From: Flavimaricola sp. | GTDB taxonomy: Bacteria; Pseudomonadota; Alphaproteobacteria; Rhodobacterales; Rhodobacteraceae | Direction: 5' to 3' | NCBI GenBank assembly: GCA_020629175.1 | Contig: JAHDDU010000006.1 | Coordinates: forward strand, 1 to 64,000 | Length of the DNA stretch: 64,000 nt | Shown: piece by piece, positions 27,874 to 36,253 of the stretch | Layout of the letters: every line of letters starts with the position of its first letter | Position numbering within the stretch: position 1 is the stretch's first letter | The notes under the pieces: generated by a model | The model's input: only the letters and a program-made list of their open reading frames with translations | What the model was told of the DNA's origin: nothing | Databases searched by the model: none | Translations under genes and position numbers: made by a program

Positions 27874-27999
27874 GATGTCCTCCCTAACAATCACGCGCAT
27901 CGTGCGACAGCCTGCCACAACCGGGCAAGACTGACGTGGGGTCGCGTTGCGCTGGGGCGGACGCTGCGTCATAAGGCGCGCAACACCACGGAGGCCGAC

Positions 28000-28719
28000 A
28001 TGATCCTTTACCCTGCCATTGATCTTAAAGACGGACAGGCCGTGCGCCTTGTGCATGGCGAAATGGATCAGGCTACGGTGTTCAACGATGACCCCGCCGC
28101 GCAAGCCCGCAGCTTTGTCGAGGCAGGCTGTGAATGGCTGCACCTCGTCGATCTCAATGGCGCATTTGCTGGCGAACCCATCAATGCAGCCCCTGTCGAG
28201 GCGATTCTACGCGAGTGCAAAGTACCCGCCCAGCTTGGCGGCGGCATTCGGGATATGGCGACAATTGAGGCTTGGCTAAGCAAGGGCCTCGCCCGCGTCA
28301 TTCTTGGTACTGTTGCTGTCGAGAACCCCGCGCTTGTGCGTGAAGCTGCCGCCGCCTTTCCCGGTCACGTGGCCGTGGGCATTGATGCCCGCAACGGACG
28401 GGTCGCAACAAAGGGATGGGCCGAAGAAACCGACGTCATGGTCACCGATCTTGCACGATCGTTCGAGGACGCTGGCGTGGCGGCCATCATCTATACGGAT
28501 ATCCTGCGCGACGGCGCGATGAAGGGCCCCAATGTCGCATCGACTGAGGCCCTCGCCCGCGCCGTGTCGATCCCGGTCATTGCATCGGGCGGCGTCTCCT
28601 CACTCTCCGACCTCACCACTCTGCGCGATACCGGCGTGATCGCGGGCGCGATTTCCGGCCGTGCGCTTTATGACGGGGCGATTGATCTGGCCACCGCCCT
28701 CGCCGCGCTCAAAGCCTGA
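28000..28719 (+). CDS. hisA: phosphoribosylformimino-AICAR ribotide isomerase HisA
   Basis: TIM-barrel isomerase of histidine biosynthesis. The 239-residue protein starts [20 protein letters not shown] with the catalytic Asp in PAIDLKDG, and has GGGIRD for the first phosphate site, [15 protein letters not shown], the second catalytic Asp in YTDILRDG and the second phosphate loop IASGGVSS. The ATG at 28000 is chosen by homology and lies just after GGAGG. hisF and hisE follow about 0.8 kb on; hisH is not in the window. Confidence 0.95.
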   Translation: MILYPAIDLKDGQAVRLVHGEMDQATVFNDDPAAQARSFVEAGCEWLHLVDLNGAFAGEPINAAPVEAILRECKVPAQLGGGIRDMATIEAWLSKGLARVILGTVAVENPALVREAAAAFPGHVAVGIDARNGRVATKGWAEETDVMVTDLARSFEDAGVAAIIYTDILRDGAMKGPNVASTEALARAVSIPVIASGGVSSLSDLTTLRDTGVIAGAISGRALYDGAIDLATALAALKA

Positions 28720-28973
28720 TGTGGCAAGCCCTTCCCCGGCTGTTGTGGTACGGCGTGATTTGGTTTTGTATCATCACGACGCTAAGCCTGATTGTGTTCA
28801 TGGCCATGCCACCCTTGCTGAACTGTAGCCCAGACCCTGAGGCCTACACCTGCCCGGTCTGGCTCGTACCGTTTCAGATCTTGTCCATTCCGGGCCTTGC
28901 GACAATCATCCCGACGGTGATCGCTGTGCCGGTTTTTGGGTTCATCGCCGCCAAGCGCAAAACACGGCGTTAG
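28719..28973 (+). CDS. small hypothetical membrane protein
   Basis: An 84-residue protein whose ATG shares a base with the hisA stop (TGATG), so it is translated with hisA. It has two long hydrophobic helices (about 8-32 and 50-76), a short loop with two cysteines (CSPDPEAYTC) and a basic tail AAKRKTRR. I do not recognise a family. Its 3' end overlaps the convergent DUF302 gene by 4 bp. Confidence 0.65.
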   Translation: MWQALPRLLWYGVIWFCIITTLSLIVFMAMPPLLNCSPDPEAYTCPVWLVPFQILSIPGLATIIPTVIAVPVFGFIAAKRKTRR

Positions 28974-29410
28974 CCGCCAGCGGCCGCTGTTGTGAGATTG
29001 CCCAAGGCGCCCTCGATCCGACCAAATACCTCGGCCTCGAGATCAACATCAAGATCACCAAACATGGTGTCGATATCTTCATAGGAAATCTGCGTCGTGC
29101 CATCTGCATCATAAACCAAAACATGAAGCGGCAGGACGAGGCCAGCCCGGATATCCTGTTGCATGACAGGCGTGCCCAGCATTGGGTTGCCGAATATCAG
29201 AAGCTGAGCGTCGGCCAACTCCATGTCGACACCTGCGGCCCCTGCCCCGTGATCCACACGTGCAAAAACTGTTGCCCCAGCATTGGTGACTGCGGCCTCC
29301 AGCCTGTCCATTACCTCGGCCACGCTGCCGCTTGCGTCCTTTACAATCATGTCTGCCATTACGCCTGTTCCAAGTGTTGCGAGTAGTGCTGCGTTTAAGA
29401 TGTGTCTCAT
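28970..29410 (-). CDS. DUF302 family exported protein
   Basis: A 146-residue protein starting MRHILNAALLATLGTGVMAD, a signal peptide with likely cleavage after VMA. The mature part has the DUF302 pattern: VAEVMDRLEAAVTNAGATVFARVDHGAGA, LLIFGNPMLGTPVM and LPLHVLVYDADG. DUF302 domains bind small ligands or act in periplasmic stress; the role is not settled. The ATG at 29410 has GGAGC eight bases upstream and begins the signal peptide. It lies head to head with hisF. Confidence 0.8.
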   Translation of the reverse strand: MRHILNAALLATLGTGVMADMIVKDASGSVAEVMDRLEAAVTNAGATVFARVDHGAGAAGVDMELADAQLLIFGNPMLGTPVMQQDIRAGLVLPLHVLVYDADGTTQISYEDIDTMFGDLDVDLEAEVFGRIEGALGNLTTAAAGG

Positions 29411-29498
29411 CGTCAGCTCCTTGCTGTGGTTTGCAGCCAAGTAGACTGCGTTGCCATCAGAGGTTCCAATCACAACTCCGTCAGGCTAGAGAAGCTGC

Positions 29499-30260
29499 AT
29501 GTTAAAGACCCGTGTCATACCTTGCCTTGATGTCGCCGATGGCCGCGTGGTCAAGGGCGTGAATTTCACCCAGTTGATCGACGCCGGTGATCCTGTGGAG
29601 GCTGCCAAGGCCTATGATGCCGCCGGCGCGGATGAGCTCTGCTTTCTTGATATCCACGCCACCCACGAAAACCGCGGCACAATGTTTGACATGGTTACCC
29701 GCACGGCAGAGAGCATCTTTATGCCGCTGACCGTCGGTGGCGGGGTTCGCACGCATCATGATGTCCGTGCTCTTCTTCTGGCGGGCGCGGACAAGGTGAG
29801 TTTCAACTCCGCCGCGGTGGCCAATCCGGACGTCATCACCGAAGCCGCGCTTCGGTTCGGCTCGCAATGCATTGTATGTGCAATTGATGCCAAGACAGTC
29901 TCGCCCGGCAAATGGGAGATCTTTACCCATGGTGGACGGCGCGAAACCGGCATTGATGCCGTCGAATTTGCGCGGATGATCGAAGCGAAAGGGGCAGGAG
30001 AAATCCTCCTGACATCGATGGACCGCGATGGGACAAAGTCGGGGTTCAACCTGTTGATGACCCGCGCCATCACCGATGCCGTCAATATTCCGGTGATCGC
30101 GTCGGGCGGTGTCGGCACACTCGACCACCTTGTCGAAGGCGTAAAGTTCGCGAATGCAAGCGCCGTCCTCGCCGCCTCCATTTTTCACTTTGGAACCTTC
30201 ACCGTGGCCGAGGCCAAGGCCCATATGGCCGCCAACGGTATCCCGATGAGGCTCACATGA
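29499..30260 (+). CDS. hisF: imidazole glycerol phosphate synthase cyclase subunit HisF
   Basis: TIM-barrel partner of HisH that makes imidazole glycerol phosphate and AICAR. The 253 residues show [20 protein letters not shown] with the catalytic Asp11, GGGVRTHHD, the second acidic site [11 protein letters not shown] and the phosphate loop [11 protein letters not shown]. Length is normal. It overlaps hisE by 4 bp. Confidence 0.96.
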   Translation: MLKTRVIPCLDVADGRVVKGVNFTQLIDAGDPVEAAKAYDAAGADELCFLDIHATHENRGTMFDMVTRTAESIFMPLTVGGGVRTHHDVRALLLAGADKVSFNSAAVANPDVITEAALRFGSQCIVCAIDAKTVSPGKWEIFTHGGRRETGIDAVEFARMIEAKGAGEILLTSMDRDGTKSGFNLLMTRAITDAVNIPVIASGGVGTLDHLVEGVKFANASAVLAASIFHFGTFTVAEAKAHMAANGIPMRLT

Positions 30261-30562
30261 CACTTCGTTCCCTCGCCGCCACAATCGAGGCCCGCAAATC
30301 CGCTGATCCAGAGAGCAGCTGGACGGCCAAACTTCTTTCCAAGGGGCCGGAGAAATGCGCCGAGAAGTTTGGTGAAGAGGCCGTCGAGGCGATCATCGAG
30401 GCGGTCAAGGGAGATCAGGCGGCGCTGGCCTCTGAGGCGGCGGACGCTCTGTACCACCTGTTGGTGATGTGCGCAGCCCGCGATGTGACGCTCGCCGACA
30501 TTGAGGCGGAATTGGCCAAACGCACCGCACAATCGGGCATCGCGGAAAAAGCGGCGCGCTGA
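30257..30562 (+). CDS. hisE: phosphoribosyl-ATP pyrophosphatase HisE
   Basis: All-alpha MazG-fold enzyme for the second step of histidine biosynthesis. The 101 residues include [28 protein letters not shown], with the glutamates that bind magnesium, and [14 protein letters not shown]-type helix ([14 protein letters not shown]). It is the stand-alone form, without HisI. It is coupled to hisF by ATGA. Confidence 0.95.
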   Translation: MTLRSLAATIEARKSADPESSWTAKLLSKGPEKCAEKFGEEAVEAIIEAVKGDQAALASEAADALYHLLVMCAARDVTLADIEAELAKRTAQSGIAEKAAR

Positions 30563-30596
30563 CCCAGATAAATTTTGCGACTTTTTTGGGGGCCGC

Positions 30597-31016
30597 TCAC
30601 AGCCCCAACCGAGGGATTTCATTCCGTGGACAACGATCCATGACAACCGTAACACCCCGCGCCTGTGCCCGCGATGCCGCCTCTTCGTGCACGATACCAA
30701 GCTGCATCCAGACCGATTGGAGATCGGGCCAGCGCTTCAGCGCCTCGTCGATGATCCCCGGCACAGCGGTCGAGGCGCGAAAGATGTCTACCATGTCCAC
30801 CTCAAATGGAATGTCGCCAAGCTGCGCATAGACCCTTTCACCCAAGTGAACCTGACCGTCCAACCCCGGATTGACCGGCACGATCCGATACCCCTTCGAC
30901 TGCAAAAAGGCGGCTACGTAGTGGCTCGGCCGGACGGGATTGGCCGAAAACCCGACAATTGCGATGGTTTTGGCCTGCGTTAGGACGTTGCGCAAAACAT
31001 CATCAGACGTCTGCAT
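30597..31016 (-). CDS. CoA-binding domain protein (YccU-like)
   Basis: A 139-residue Rossmann protein. It contains KTIAIVGFSANPVRPSHYVAAFL, the nucleotide loop of the CoA_binding_2/YccU family, VNPGLDGQVHLGERVY, VDMVDIFR and VWMQLGIVHEEAA. Proteins of this family bind CoA; no reaction is established. The ATG at 31016 is preferred; one at 31025 adds three residues. A terminator lies just upstream, so it is transcribed on its own. Confidence 0.85.
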   Translation of the reverse strand: MQTSDDVLRNVLTQAKTIAIVGFSANPVRPSHYVAAFLQSKGYRIVPVNPGLDGQVHLGERVYAQLGDIPFEVDMVDIFRASTAVPGIIDEALKRWPDLQSVWMQLGIVHEEAASRAQARGVTVVMDRCPRNEIPRLGL

Positions 31017-31038
31017 CACATACATCTCGACTTATCAG

Positions 31039-31070
31039 AAAAAAGCGCCCGGTCGGGGTGGCCGGGCGCT
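31039..31070 (-). terminator. intrinsic terminator
   Basis: On the minus strand AGCGCCCGG and CCGGGCGCT form a perfect 9-bp stem followed by TTTTTT. It ends the rlmB and zinc-ribbon transcript about 143 bases after the latter's stop. The gap 31071-31213 shows nothing else. Confidence 0.85.
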
Positions 31071-31213
31071 GAGTGTGGAACGAGGGACAGTGATTGCCAT
31101 CAGAGCAGTTCCAACGCTCTGTGGCCGTACCCATGACATGTGGATGGCAACTGGCCTGTCCAAGAGTATCTCCGCGTTTCGTGAACAGAGCGTTAACACT
31201 CATTGCGGTCAGG

Positions 31214-31492
31214 TTAATCAAAGATGTCTTCGATAAAATCGAATATCTCGCCCAAGGCGCGGCGCTTGAAGCTCTTCTTTTTCTTTTTGGGCTTACGCGA
31301 CATCGCCCGTTCGTGGCTAGAATGCGGTTCAGCACGATGCGCGAGCTTGGCAGACCGCTGTTTGGGCATAACCTTCATGTCGGAAATCGGCGCGCCACAA
31401 GTCCCGCAGGCCAGTATGTGCTGACGCTCCCCCTGCAAAACAAACGCCGCATGTGTCCCACAATAACTGCAGGTTCCAACTTTGATCGACAT
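31214..31492 (-). CDS. small zinc-ribbon protein
   Basis: A 92-residue protein with two CxxC pairs (Cys8/Cys11 and Cys29/Cys32) spaced as in a zinc ribbon, then a strongly basic middle (SRKPKKKKKSFKRRA) and an acidic C-terminal helix (EIFDFIEDIFD). The basic tract suggests nucleic-acid or ribosome contact, which is inference. It follows rlmB after three bases, so a link to rRNA metabolism is possible. No named family recognised. Confidence 0.7.
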   Translation of the reverse strand: MSIKVGTCSYCGTHAAFVLQGERQHILACGTCGAPISDMKVMPKQRSAKLAHRAEPHSSHERAMSRKPKKKKKSFKRRALGEIFDFIEDIFD

Positions 31493-31495
31493 GGA

Positions 31496-32284
31496 CTACT
31501 CCGTCTGCACCGCTTTACTAGCATATAGGGCAACCGCCGCAGCATTTGAGACGTTGAGCGAGCCAAATCCGCCCGCCGCGTCGATTTTCACCAATTGATC
31601 GCAGGTTTCGCGGGTCTTTTCGCGCAGGCCCGGCCCCTCGGCTCCCATCACAATGGCCACGGGCCGATCTGCCCTGCCCCGAACAGCCTGATCAATGGTT
31701 TGCTCCGCCTCGCCATCAAGGCCCAACAGGATGAATCCCATGTCGCGCAGCTGCTCCATCGCGTCCGCGAGGTTGCGCACGCGCACATAGGGTTGCCGTT
31801 CAAGTGCACCGCTGGCCGTTTTAGCCAAAGCGCCGGTTTCCGGGGCAGAATGACGCTGCACACCAACAACCGCCCGCGCACCGAAGACTTCAGCAGATCG
31901 CAGAATGGCGCCCACGTTGTGGGGATCAGATACACGGTCAAGCATCACCACACGCAACGGCATGGGCCCGTCGCGCATCACAACATCTGCAAGGTTTCCC
32001 CAATCGAGAGGTTTGACCTCTAGCGCGGCGCCCTGATGCACAGAGTCAGCATTCAATGGGGCGGCAAACTTGCGGGGGTCCGAAATCTCAGGCTCAATCC
32101 CAGCTTGCGCCACAGCATCTTCCAGCTTGGCCAGAGCGTTGCGTGTCACCACCAACCGCAACCGCTCACGGGCCGGGTTCAGCAGCGCATCCCGCACGGC
32201 ATGTAGACCAAACAGCCAGACCGTTTCAGCCGCCGCAGCACGTTTGGCTTGCTCTTTCTCGATGACCCACTTTGGCTTTTTCAT
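31496..32284 (-). CDS. rlmB: 23S rRNA (guanosine-2'-O)-methyltransferase RlmB (TrmH/SpoU family)
   Basis: SPOUT methyltransferase for a 2'-O-methyl guanosine in 23S rRNA. The 262 residues have an N-terminal substrate-binding domain (WLFGLHAVRDALLN) and the knotted catalytic domain with motif 1 LDRVSDPHNVGAILRSAEVFGA, motif 2 IVMGAEGPGLRE and motif 3 GFGSLNVSNAAAVALY. All three motifs are intact. The exact target (G2251 in E. coli) is inferred from family. Confidence 0.92.
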   Translation of the reverse strand: MKKPKWVIEKEQAKRAAAAETVWLFGLHAVRDALLNPARERLRLVVTRNALAKLEDAVAQAGIEPEISDPRKFAAPLNADSVHQGAALEVKPLDWGNLADVVMRDGPMPLRVVMLDRVSDPHNVGAILRSAEVFGARAVVGVQRHSAPETGALAKTASGALERQPYVRVRNLADAMEQLRDMGFILLGLDGEAEQTIDQAVRGRADRPVAIVMGAEGPGLREKTRETCDQLVKIDAAGGFGSLNVSNAAAVALYASKAVQTE

Positions 32285-32344
32285 CTCGCGCCTCCTGACA
32301 CACGTCCCCTACGCGCGGACGATACAAATGCCAAGGTAGCGCAG

Positions 32345-33163
32345 TCAGCCCATTGCTGACTTAAAGAACAAAATCAGCCCCACAGCGATGACAGTGGCTG
32401 TTGTGATCGCGCTCAGACCGACAATCGTGACCCCATTTCGAACCGCAGCGGAAGGGGTTCCATCGGGTCCGACGTTGGCCATGAAGCGCCCCATCCACGA
32501 CGGGTCATCGCCGCCTTCCATTACCGCCTTCAAGCGAACCGCTGTGTCCCGGCAGGGGTTGATGAAGAACAGGCTGAACATCATCGCAATGCTCAAACGG
32601 CTCAGGTTTTCGACGAACGTCACCTCCACACCATCTTCGCGTTGCTCAAGGTGCACTTCGGATGAGATGATATCGCGCGCCCATGCTGGCACGTCATCGG
32701 CCTTTGGGTACTCGGTCAAAAGGAAACGCTCCGCCTCCTCCTCGACCACACGAACCGCCATCCGGCGTGGCGCGAGCGCGGGCGCCTCCTCTCCCAAATC
32801 GGCCTTGAACTCGTAGTAGAACAAGGAAGTGTCATTCGGATCGGCGATAATCCGAGAGACGACGGGGCGGTAACTCTCACCTCGAGGGCGCAACCGAACC
32901 TCTTCCCAAATATCGGCGATCGGCGCATCAATCAGGGCGCTGCCATACGAGCGATACGGCTTCTTACGGGCCGCCCAATCCTTAGGCAGGACCCAAAAGA
33001 CCAGGATCAACCAGAGGATTGATGCTTCGGCAACCCAGGGCATGTTGAAAAACATCGCGAAACTGGCCGCCAAGAGCGCCAGAGCAAGGTTCGCTCCAAA
33101 GACAGCGCATACGACACAAACCGTCGCAATCACGCTCCACAAGGCAAATTTCAGACTACGCAT
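32345..33163 (-). CDS. membrane-anchored SRPBCC-like hypothetical protein
   Basis: A 272-residue protein with two N-terminal hydrophobic helices (about 5-50), a soluble middle of alternating strands resembling an SRPBCC/polyketide-cyclase fold (IDAPIADIWEEVRLRPRGESY, then FYYEFKADLGEE), a helix near MMFSLFFINPCRDTA and a last transmembrane helix. The ATG at 33163 has GGAG seven bases upstream. No function is known to me; ligand binding at the membrane is a guess. Confidence 0.6.
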   Translation of the reverse strand: MRSLKFALWSVIATVCVVCAVFGANLALALLAASFAMFFNMPWVAEASILWLILVFWVLPKDWAARKKPYRSYGSALIDAPIADIWEEVRLRPRGESYRPVVSRIIADPNDTSLFYYEFKADLGEEAPALAPRRMAVRVVEEEAERFLLTEYPKADDVPAWARDIISSEVHLEQREDGVEVTFVENLSRLSIAMMFSLFFINPCRDTAVRLKAVMEGGDDPSWMGRFMANVGPDGTPSAAVRNGVTIVGLSAITTATVIAVGLILFFKSAMG

Positions 33164-33259
33164 AGCCCGGCTCCGTACGGCATGGCGCGCGTATGACGCC
33201 ACGGACGGGCTCTCATGGAAATGTGCCAGGCTGAGGGCAGAGATTAGCCGTTTTTACGG

Positions 33260-33288
33260 TTGACGGGCCGGGTGTCCAAAGTTATCCC
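33260..33288 (+). promoter_or_regulatory. tRNA-Tyr promoter
   Basis: TTGACG (33260-33265) and TATCCC (33283-33288) with a 17-bp spacer; start near 33295, some 23 bases before the tRNA. Confidence 0.55.
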
Positions 33289-33317
33289 GCATCCGTTGAC
33301 GCCGTTCAGGCGCTAAC

Positions 33318-33401
33318 GGGCGACGGGCTGCAAGGTGCGGCAGCGGACTGTAACTCCGCCGGGGAGACCCACGCCTGGTTCGATTCCAGGGTCGCCCACC
33401 A
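33318..33401 (+). tRNA. tRNA-Tyr (GTA)
   Basis: Acceptor GGGCGAC (33318-33324) pairs with GTCGCCC (33391-33397), then discriminator A and encoded CCA. Anticodon stem GCGGA/TCCGC with loop CTGTAAC gives anticodon GTA. The long variable arm (GGGGAGACCC region) is as expected for a class II tRNA such as bacterial tRNA-Tyr. T-arm CCTGG-TTCGATT-CCAGG. Confidence 0.93.
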
Positions 33402-33454
33402 CAAACCTCTTCCTCAATGTTACCCTGCGAAACGCGCCGGACAACGGTCTGAAA

Positions 33455-34234
33455 TCACTGAAAGATTTCAACTAGGCTGTCGACATTGACGCCCTCTTTG
33501 ACCTCTCGTAGCCTCGCGTACACCAAGGCAACACTCACCGCCAACAAACCGTATGACACGGCGGAAAAAACGGAAGAGATAATGCCCGTGATGCCAAAGG
33601 CACCCGCAGGCTCTAGTGAAAAGCTTGTTCCAACGATTGGCATGATCAGTAATTGAAGTCCAAGCCCGACCAATGAAAGTACAAGAAGAATCCCGACGAT
33701 GGGCCAACGGTATTCCCGGGTAAGGTCAGCACTGCGTCGCAAAGACCCAAAGCCGGCCCGATCAATCAAAACTGCCGGCACCACAACGTAAAAGACAGCG
33801 TAGACCCAAAGCATACCGATGAGGATCAAAAACGCGCCCAGAACTGTGAGTATCATGGAAACAAGCGTGACCGCGATTATCATGGGAATGGACGGCAGAA
33901 CCGTCTTGAAATGTTGAGCCAGCCCGGAAGAGCGCCCGACCTTTGCGTCATATGCAATCAAAATCACGAGACCCGTTACTATTGAGGACAGCAACAGGTT
34001 CACCACAATCGGCAGGAGACCGACTGTCGCCAACGTGGAAGCGCCGTCCGTAAAGCCCGGATCTGACAGCGACCGTACCGCGCCCGCGTAAGTAATGAGG
34101 TAGCCAACATAGGCGGCAATGAACCCAAGGATCATAATCACGACAATGTTTTGAAAGAAAATCTGAAACGTTTCACTCAGGATTTTCCCAACGCCCAATG
34201 GCGGCATGTGGCTGCTTTGATCGGTATCTGACAT
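33455..34234 (-). CDS. polytopic membrane protein, YciC/DUF975-like
   Basis: A 259-residue protein starting MSDTDQSSHMPPLGVGKILS, with about six hydrophobic segments and the typical pattern of this loose family: an amphipathic lead (GVGKILSETFQIFFQN), glycine-rich helices, a WVYAVFYVVVPAVLIDRAGFGSLRRSADLT loop in the centre and a C-terminal helix. The ATG at 34234 has GGTGAG eight bases upstream; 34249 is an alternative. No transport motif is visible and the role is unknown. Confidence 0.65.
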   Translation of the reverse strand: MSDTDQSSHMPPLGVGKILSETFQIFFQNIVVIMILGFIAAYVGYLITYAGAVRSLSDPGFTDGASTLATVGLLPIVVNLLLSSIVTGLVILIAYDAKVGRSSGLAQHFKTVLPSIPMIIAVTLVSMILTVLGAFLILIGMLWVYAVFYVVVPAVLIDRAGFGSLRRSADLTREYRWPIVGILLVLSLVGLGLQLLIMPIVGTSFSLEPAGAFGITGIISSVFSAVSYGLLAVSVALVYARLREVKEGVNVDSLVEIFQ

Positions 34235-34384
34235 TGTCTTACTCACCATTCTTTCGTTGAGATATTCTGTGCGTACGCCCTGTCTGTACGCAACCGAAAG
34301 GCGAATAGACCCGACGAAACGCCCATCATTTGTGGCAAATTCCGCACGACATAAAAGCAATGGCGAGAGTAAAGTGTTTGGTGA

Positions 34385-34460
34385 TGGTGCCCCCACACGG
34401 ACTCGAACCGCGGACCTACTGATTACAAATCAGTTGCTCTACCAGCTGAGCTATAGGGGC
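34385..34460 (-). tRNA. tRNA-Thr (TGT)
   Basis: On the minus strand the acceptor GCCCCTA (from 34460) pairs with TGGGGGC, followed by A and encoded CCA (34387-34385). The anticodon stem CTGAT/ATCAG holds loop TTTGTAA, anticodon TGT. D-arm AGCTCAGCTGGTAGAGC and T-arm with GTTCGAGTC are canonical. Confidence 0.97.
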
Positions 34461-34470
34461 ACTGCGCGCG

Positions 34471-34499
34471 GGTTTAGCGGGCATCGCGGCATCGCGCAA
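34471..34499 (-). promoter_or_regulatory. tRNA-Thr promoter
   Basis: Minus-strand TTGCGC (34499-34494) and TAAACC (34476-34471) with a 17-bp spacer, ending 10 bases before the tRNA. Confidence 0.5.
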
Positions 34500-34517
34500 G
34501 CCCCCAAAACAGCAAAA

Positions 34518-36167
34518 TTATCGGTTCGCTCGGGCGAGGAAAACGACAGCCACAAGCCCCACCAAACTGATGGTCAGCGCGGCCGGTGCAGCCTCGGCGA
34601 TGTTCTCGAGGCTGGCCTTGGCGTGGACGCGTGTGGCCAATGTGTTCAGCGTTGGTGGTTTGAGCAAAAGGGTCGCGGGGAGCTCTTTGACGCAGTCGAC
34701 AAAAACCAGCAGCAACGCCGAGCCGAGCGAGGCGCGGATGAGCGGCACATGCACATCACGCAAGGTGCCCGAAGCCGTGCGTCCAAGAGAGCGCGCCGCC
34801 ATTGGCACGCTGGGCGGCACGCGCCCCAGCGCGGCGTCCGCCGTCCCTTGGGCGATGGCAAAGAAGCGGACGAAATAAGCCAGCACCACCGCAGCCCCAG
34901 ACCCTATCAGGATCAACCCCGGATCCCAGCCGGTCAGCGCCAGCACACCATCTGCCAACGTATGCTCAAACGAGGCCAGCGGGATAAGCAGGCCAATGCC
35001 AAGGACCGCCCCGGGCGCGGCATAACCGATGGCGGTGACCGGCAACAGCAGCTGTGGCAAACGCCGCCCGGACATCCGCACGCCGTAGACCATGAACAAC
35101 CCGCCCAGAACCGTCAGCAGCGCCGCCGAGCCGCAAAGGATCAAGGTGGCAGATAGCGCCCGCAACAGGCCGGGTGCGACCCATTGATCGGCATCCATCG
35201 CATGCGTCAACAACACGGCCACCGGAAAGACAAAGCCCAAAAGAACTGGCAGTGCGCAGAGTACCGTAGCAAATCCGGCCTTTGCGCCGCGCAATTGCTG
35301 CGTTGTAGCAGGACGCTGCCCCCTCCCCGTCCCGAAAAAGCGGCTCTTGCGGCGGCTGGTCTTCTCGAGCGTGACAAGGATCACGATCAGCATCAGCACA
35401 AGCGACGAAATTTGCGCCGCACCTCCCAGGTTGCCCGCCTGATCCCAAACGCTGAAAATGCCGGTCGTCAGGGTCTGCACGGCAAAGTAATCGACCGTGC
35501 CAAAATCGTTCACCGTTTCCATCATCACCACGGCGATGCCGGCCGCGATGGCAGGCCGCGCAAGCGGCAAGCCAACCCGCCAGAACCGGCCAAATGGCCC
35601 CACGCCCAAGGCTTGCGCCACTTCATAGCCCGCGCCCGATTGCTCGCGGAACGCGGCACGCGCCAGGAGGTAAACATAAGGGTAAAGAGAGGCCGACAGA
35701 ACGATAACCGCAGCCCCTCGTGTTCGAATTTGCGGGAACCAGTAGTCCCGCGAAGTGGCCCAACCAAACGTCTCGCGCAGGGCGGTTTGAACAGGTCCTG
35801 CGTATTCAAGAAAATCCACGAGAGCATAGGCCCCGACATAGCCGGGCACGGCCAAAGGCATCAGCAGCGCCCATTGCAGCCATGTTCGCCCGGGAAATCG
35901 GTACATCACCACAAGCCATGCGGTCACCGTGCCGATCACGGCCGTTAGGATGCCGACCGACACCATAAGCACAATGGTGTTGCGCAGGTAGCGCGGCAAT
36001 GTGGTTGAGACGAGGTGCGGCCAGATATTCTCGGTCGGGTTAAACGCGAGCCAAATGATCGCGACAATCGGCATCATCACGATAGCTGCAATCACGACGG
36101 CCCCAAAGGACCAGCGGTCCAAGGGCGTGCGCGCACCTGTGCTAATCTGACTCAATTGCTCGGACAT
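34518..36167 (-). CDS. fused ABC transporter permease, iron(III)-type (FbpB-like)
   Basis: A 549-residue inner-membrane protein made of two homologous permease halves, as in FbpB/SfuB ferric-iron transporters. Each half carries an EAA-type coupling loop: EVAQALGVGPFGRFWRVGLPLARPAI near 200 and MAARSLGRTASGTLRDVHVPLIRASL near 460. Hydrophobic helices number about twelve. Substrate-binding protein and ATPase genes are not beside it in this window, so it must work with components encoded elsewhere. Iron is inferred from the fused architecture; phosphonate or thiamine importers have related forms. Confidence 0.85.
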   Translation of the reverse strand: MSEQLSQISTGARTPLDRWSFGAVVIAAIVMMPIVAIIWLAFNPTENIWPHLVSTTLPRYLRNTIVLMVSVGILTAVIGTVTAWLVVMYRFPGRTWLQWALLMPLAVPGYVGAYALVDFLEYAGPVQTALRETFGWATSRDYWFPQIRTRGAAVIVLSASLYPYVYLLARAAFREQSGAGYEVAQALGVGPFGRFWRVGLPLARPAIAAGIAVVMMETVNDFGTVDYFAVQTLTTGIFSVWDQAGNLGGAAQISSLVLMLIVILVTLEKTSRRKSRFFGTGRGQRPATTQQLRGAKAGFATVLCALPVLLGFVFPVAVLLTHAMDADQWVAPGLLRALSATLILCGSAALLTVLGGLFMVYGVRMSGRRLPQLLLPVTAIGYAAPGAVLGIGLLIPLASFEHTLADGVLALTGWDPGLILIGSGAAVVLAYFVRFFAIAQGTADAALGRVPPSVPMAARSLGRTASGTLRDVHVPLIRASLGSALLLVFVDCVKELPATLLLKPPTLNTLATRVHAKASLENIAEAAPAALTISLVGLVAVVFLARANR

Positions 36168-36253
36168 ATCGCCCCTGCCCTAGCTGAAACCGGTTTCCCT
36201 GTCCATCAACCACATCTATAGTGCGACAAAACAACAATCCGCAGGCCCTCTTC

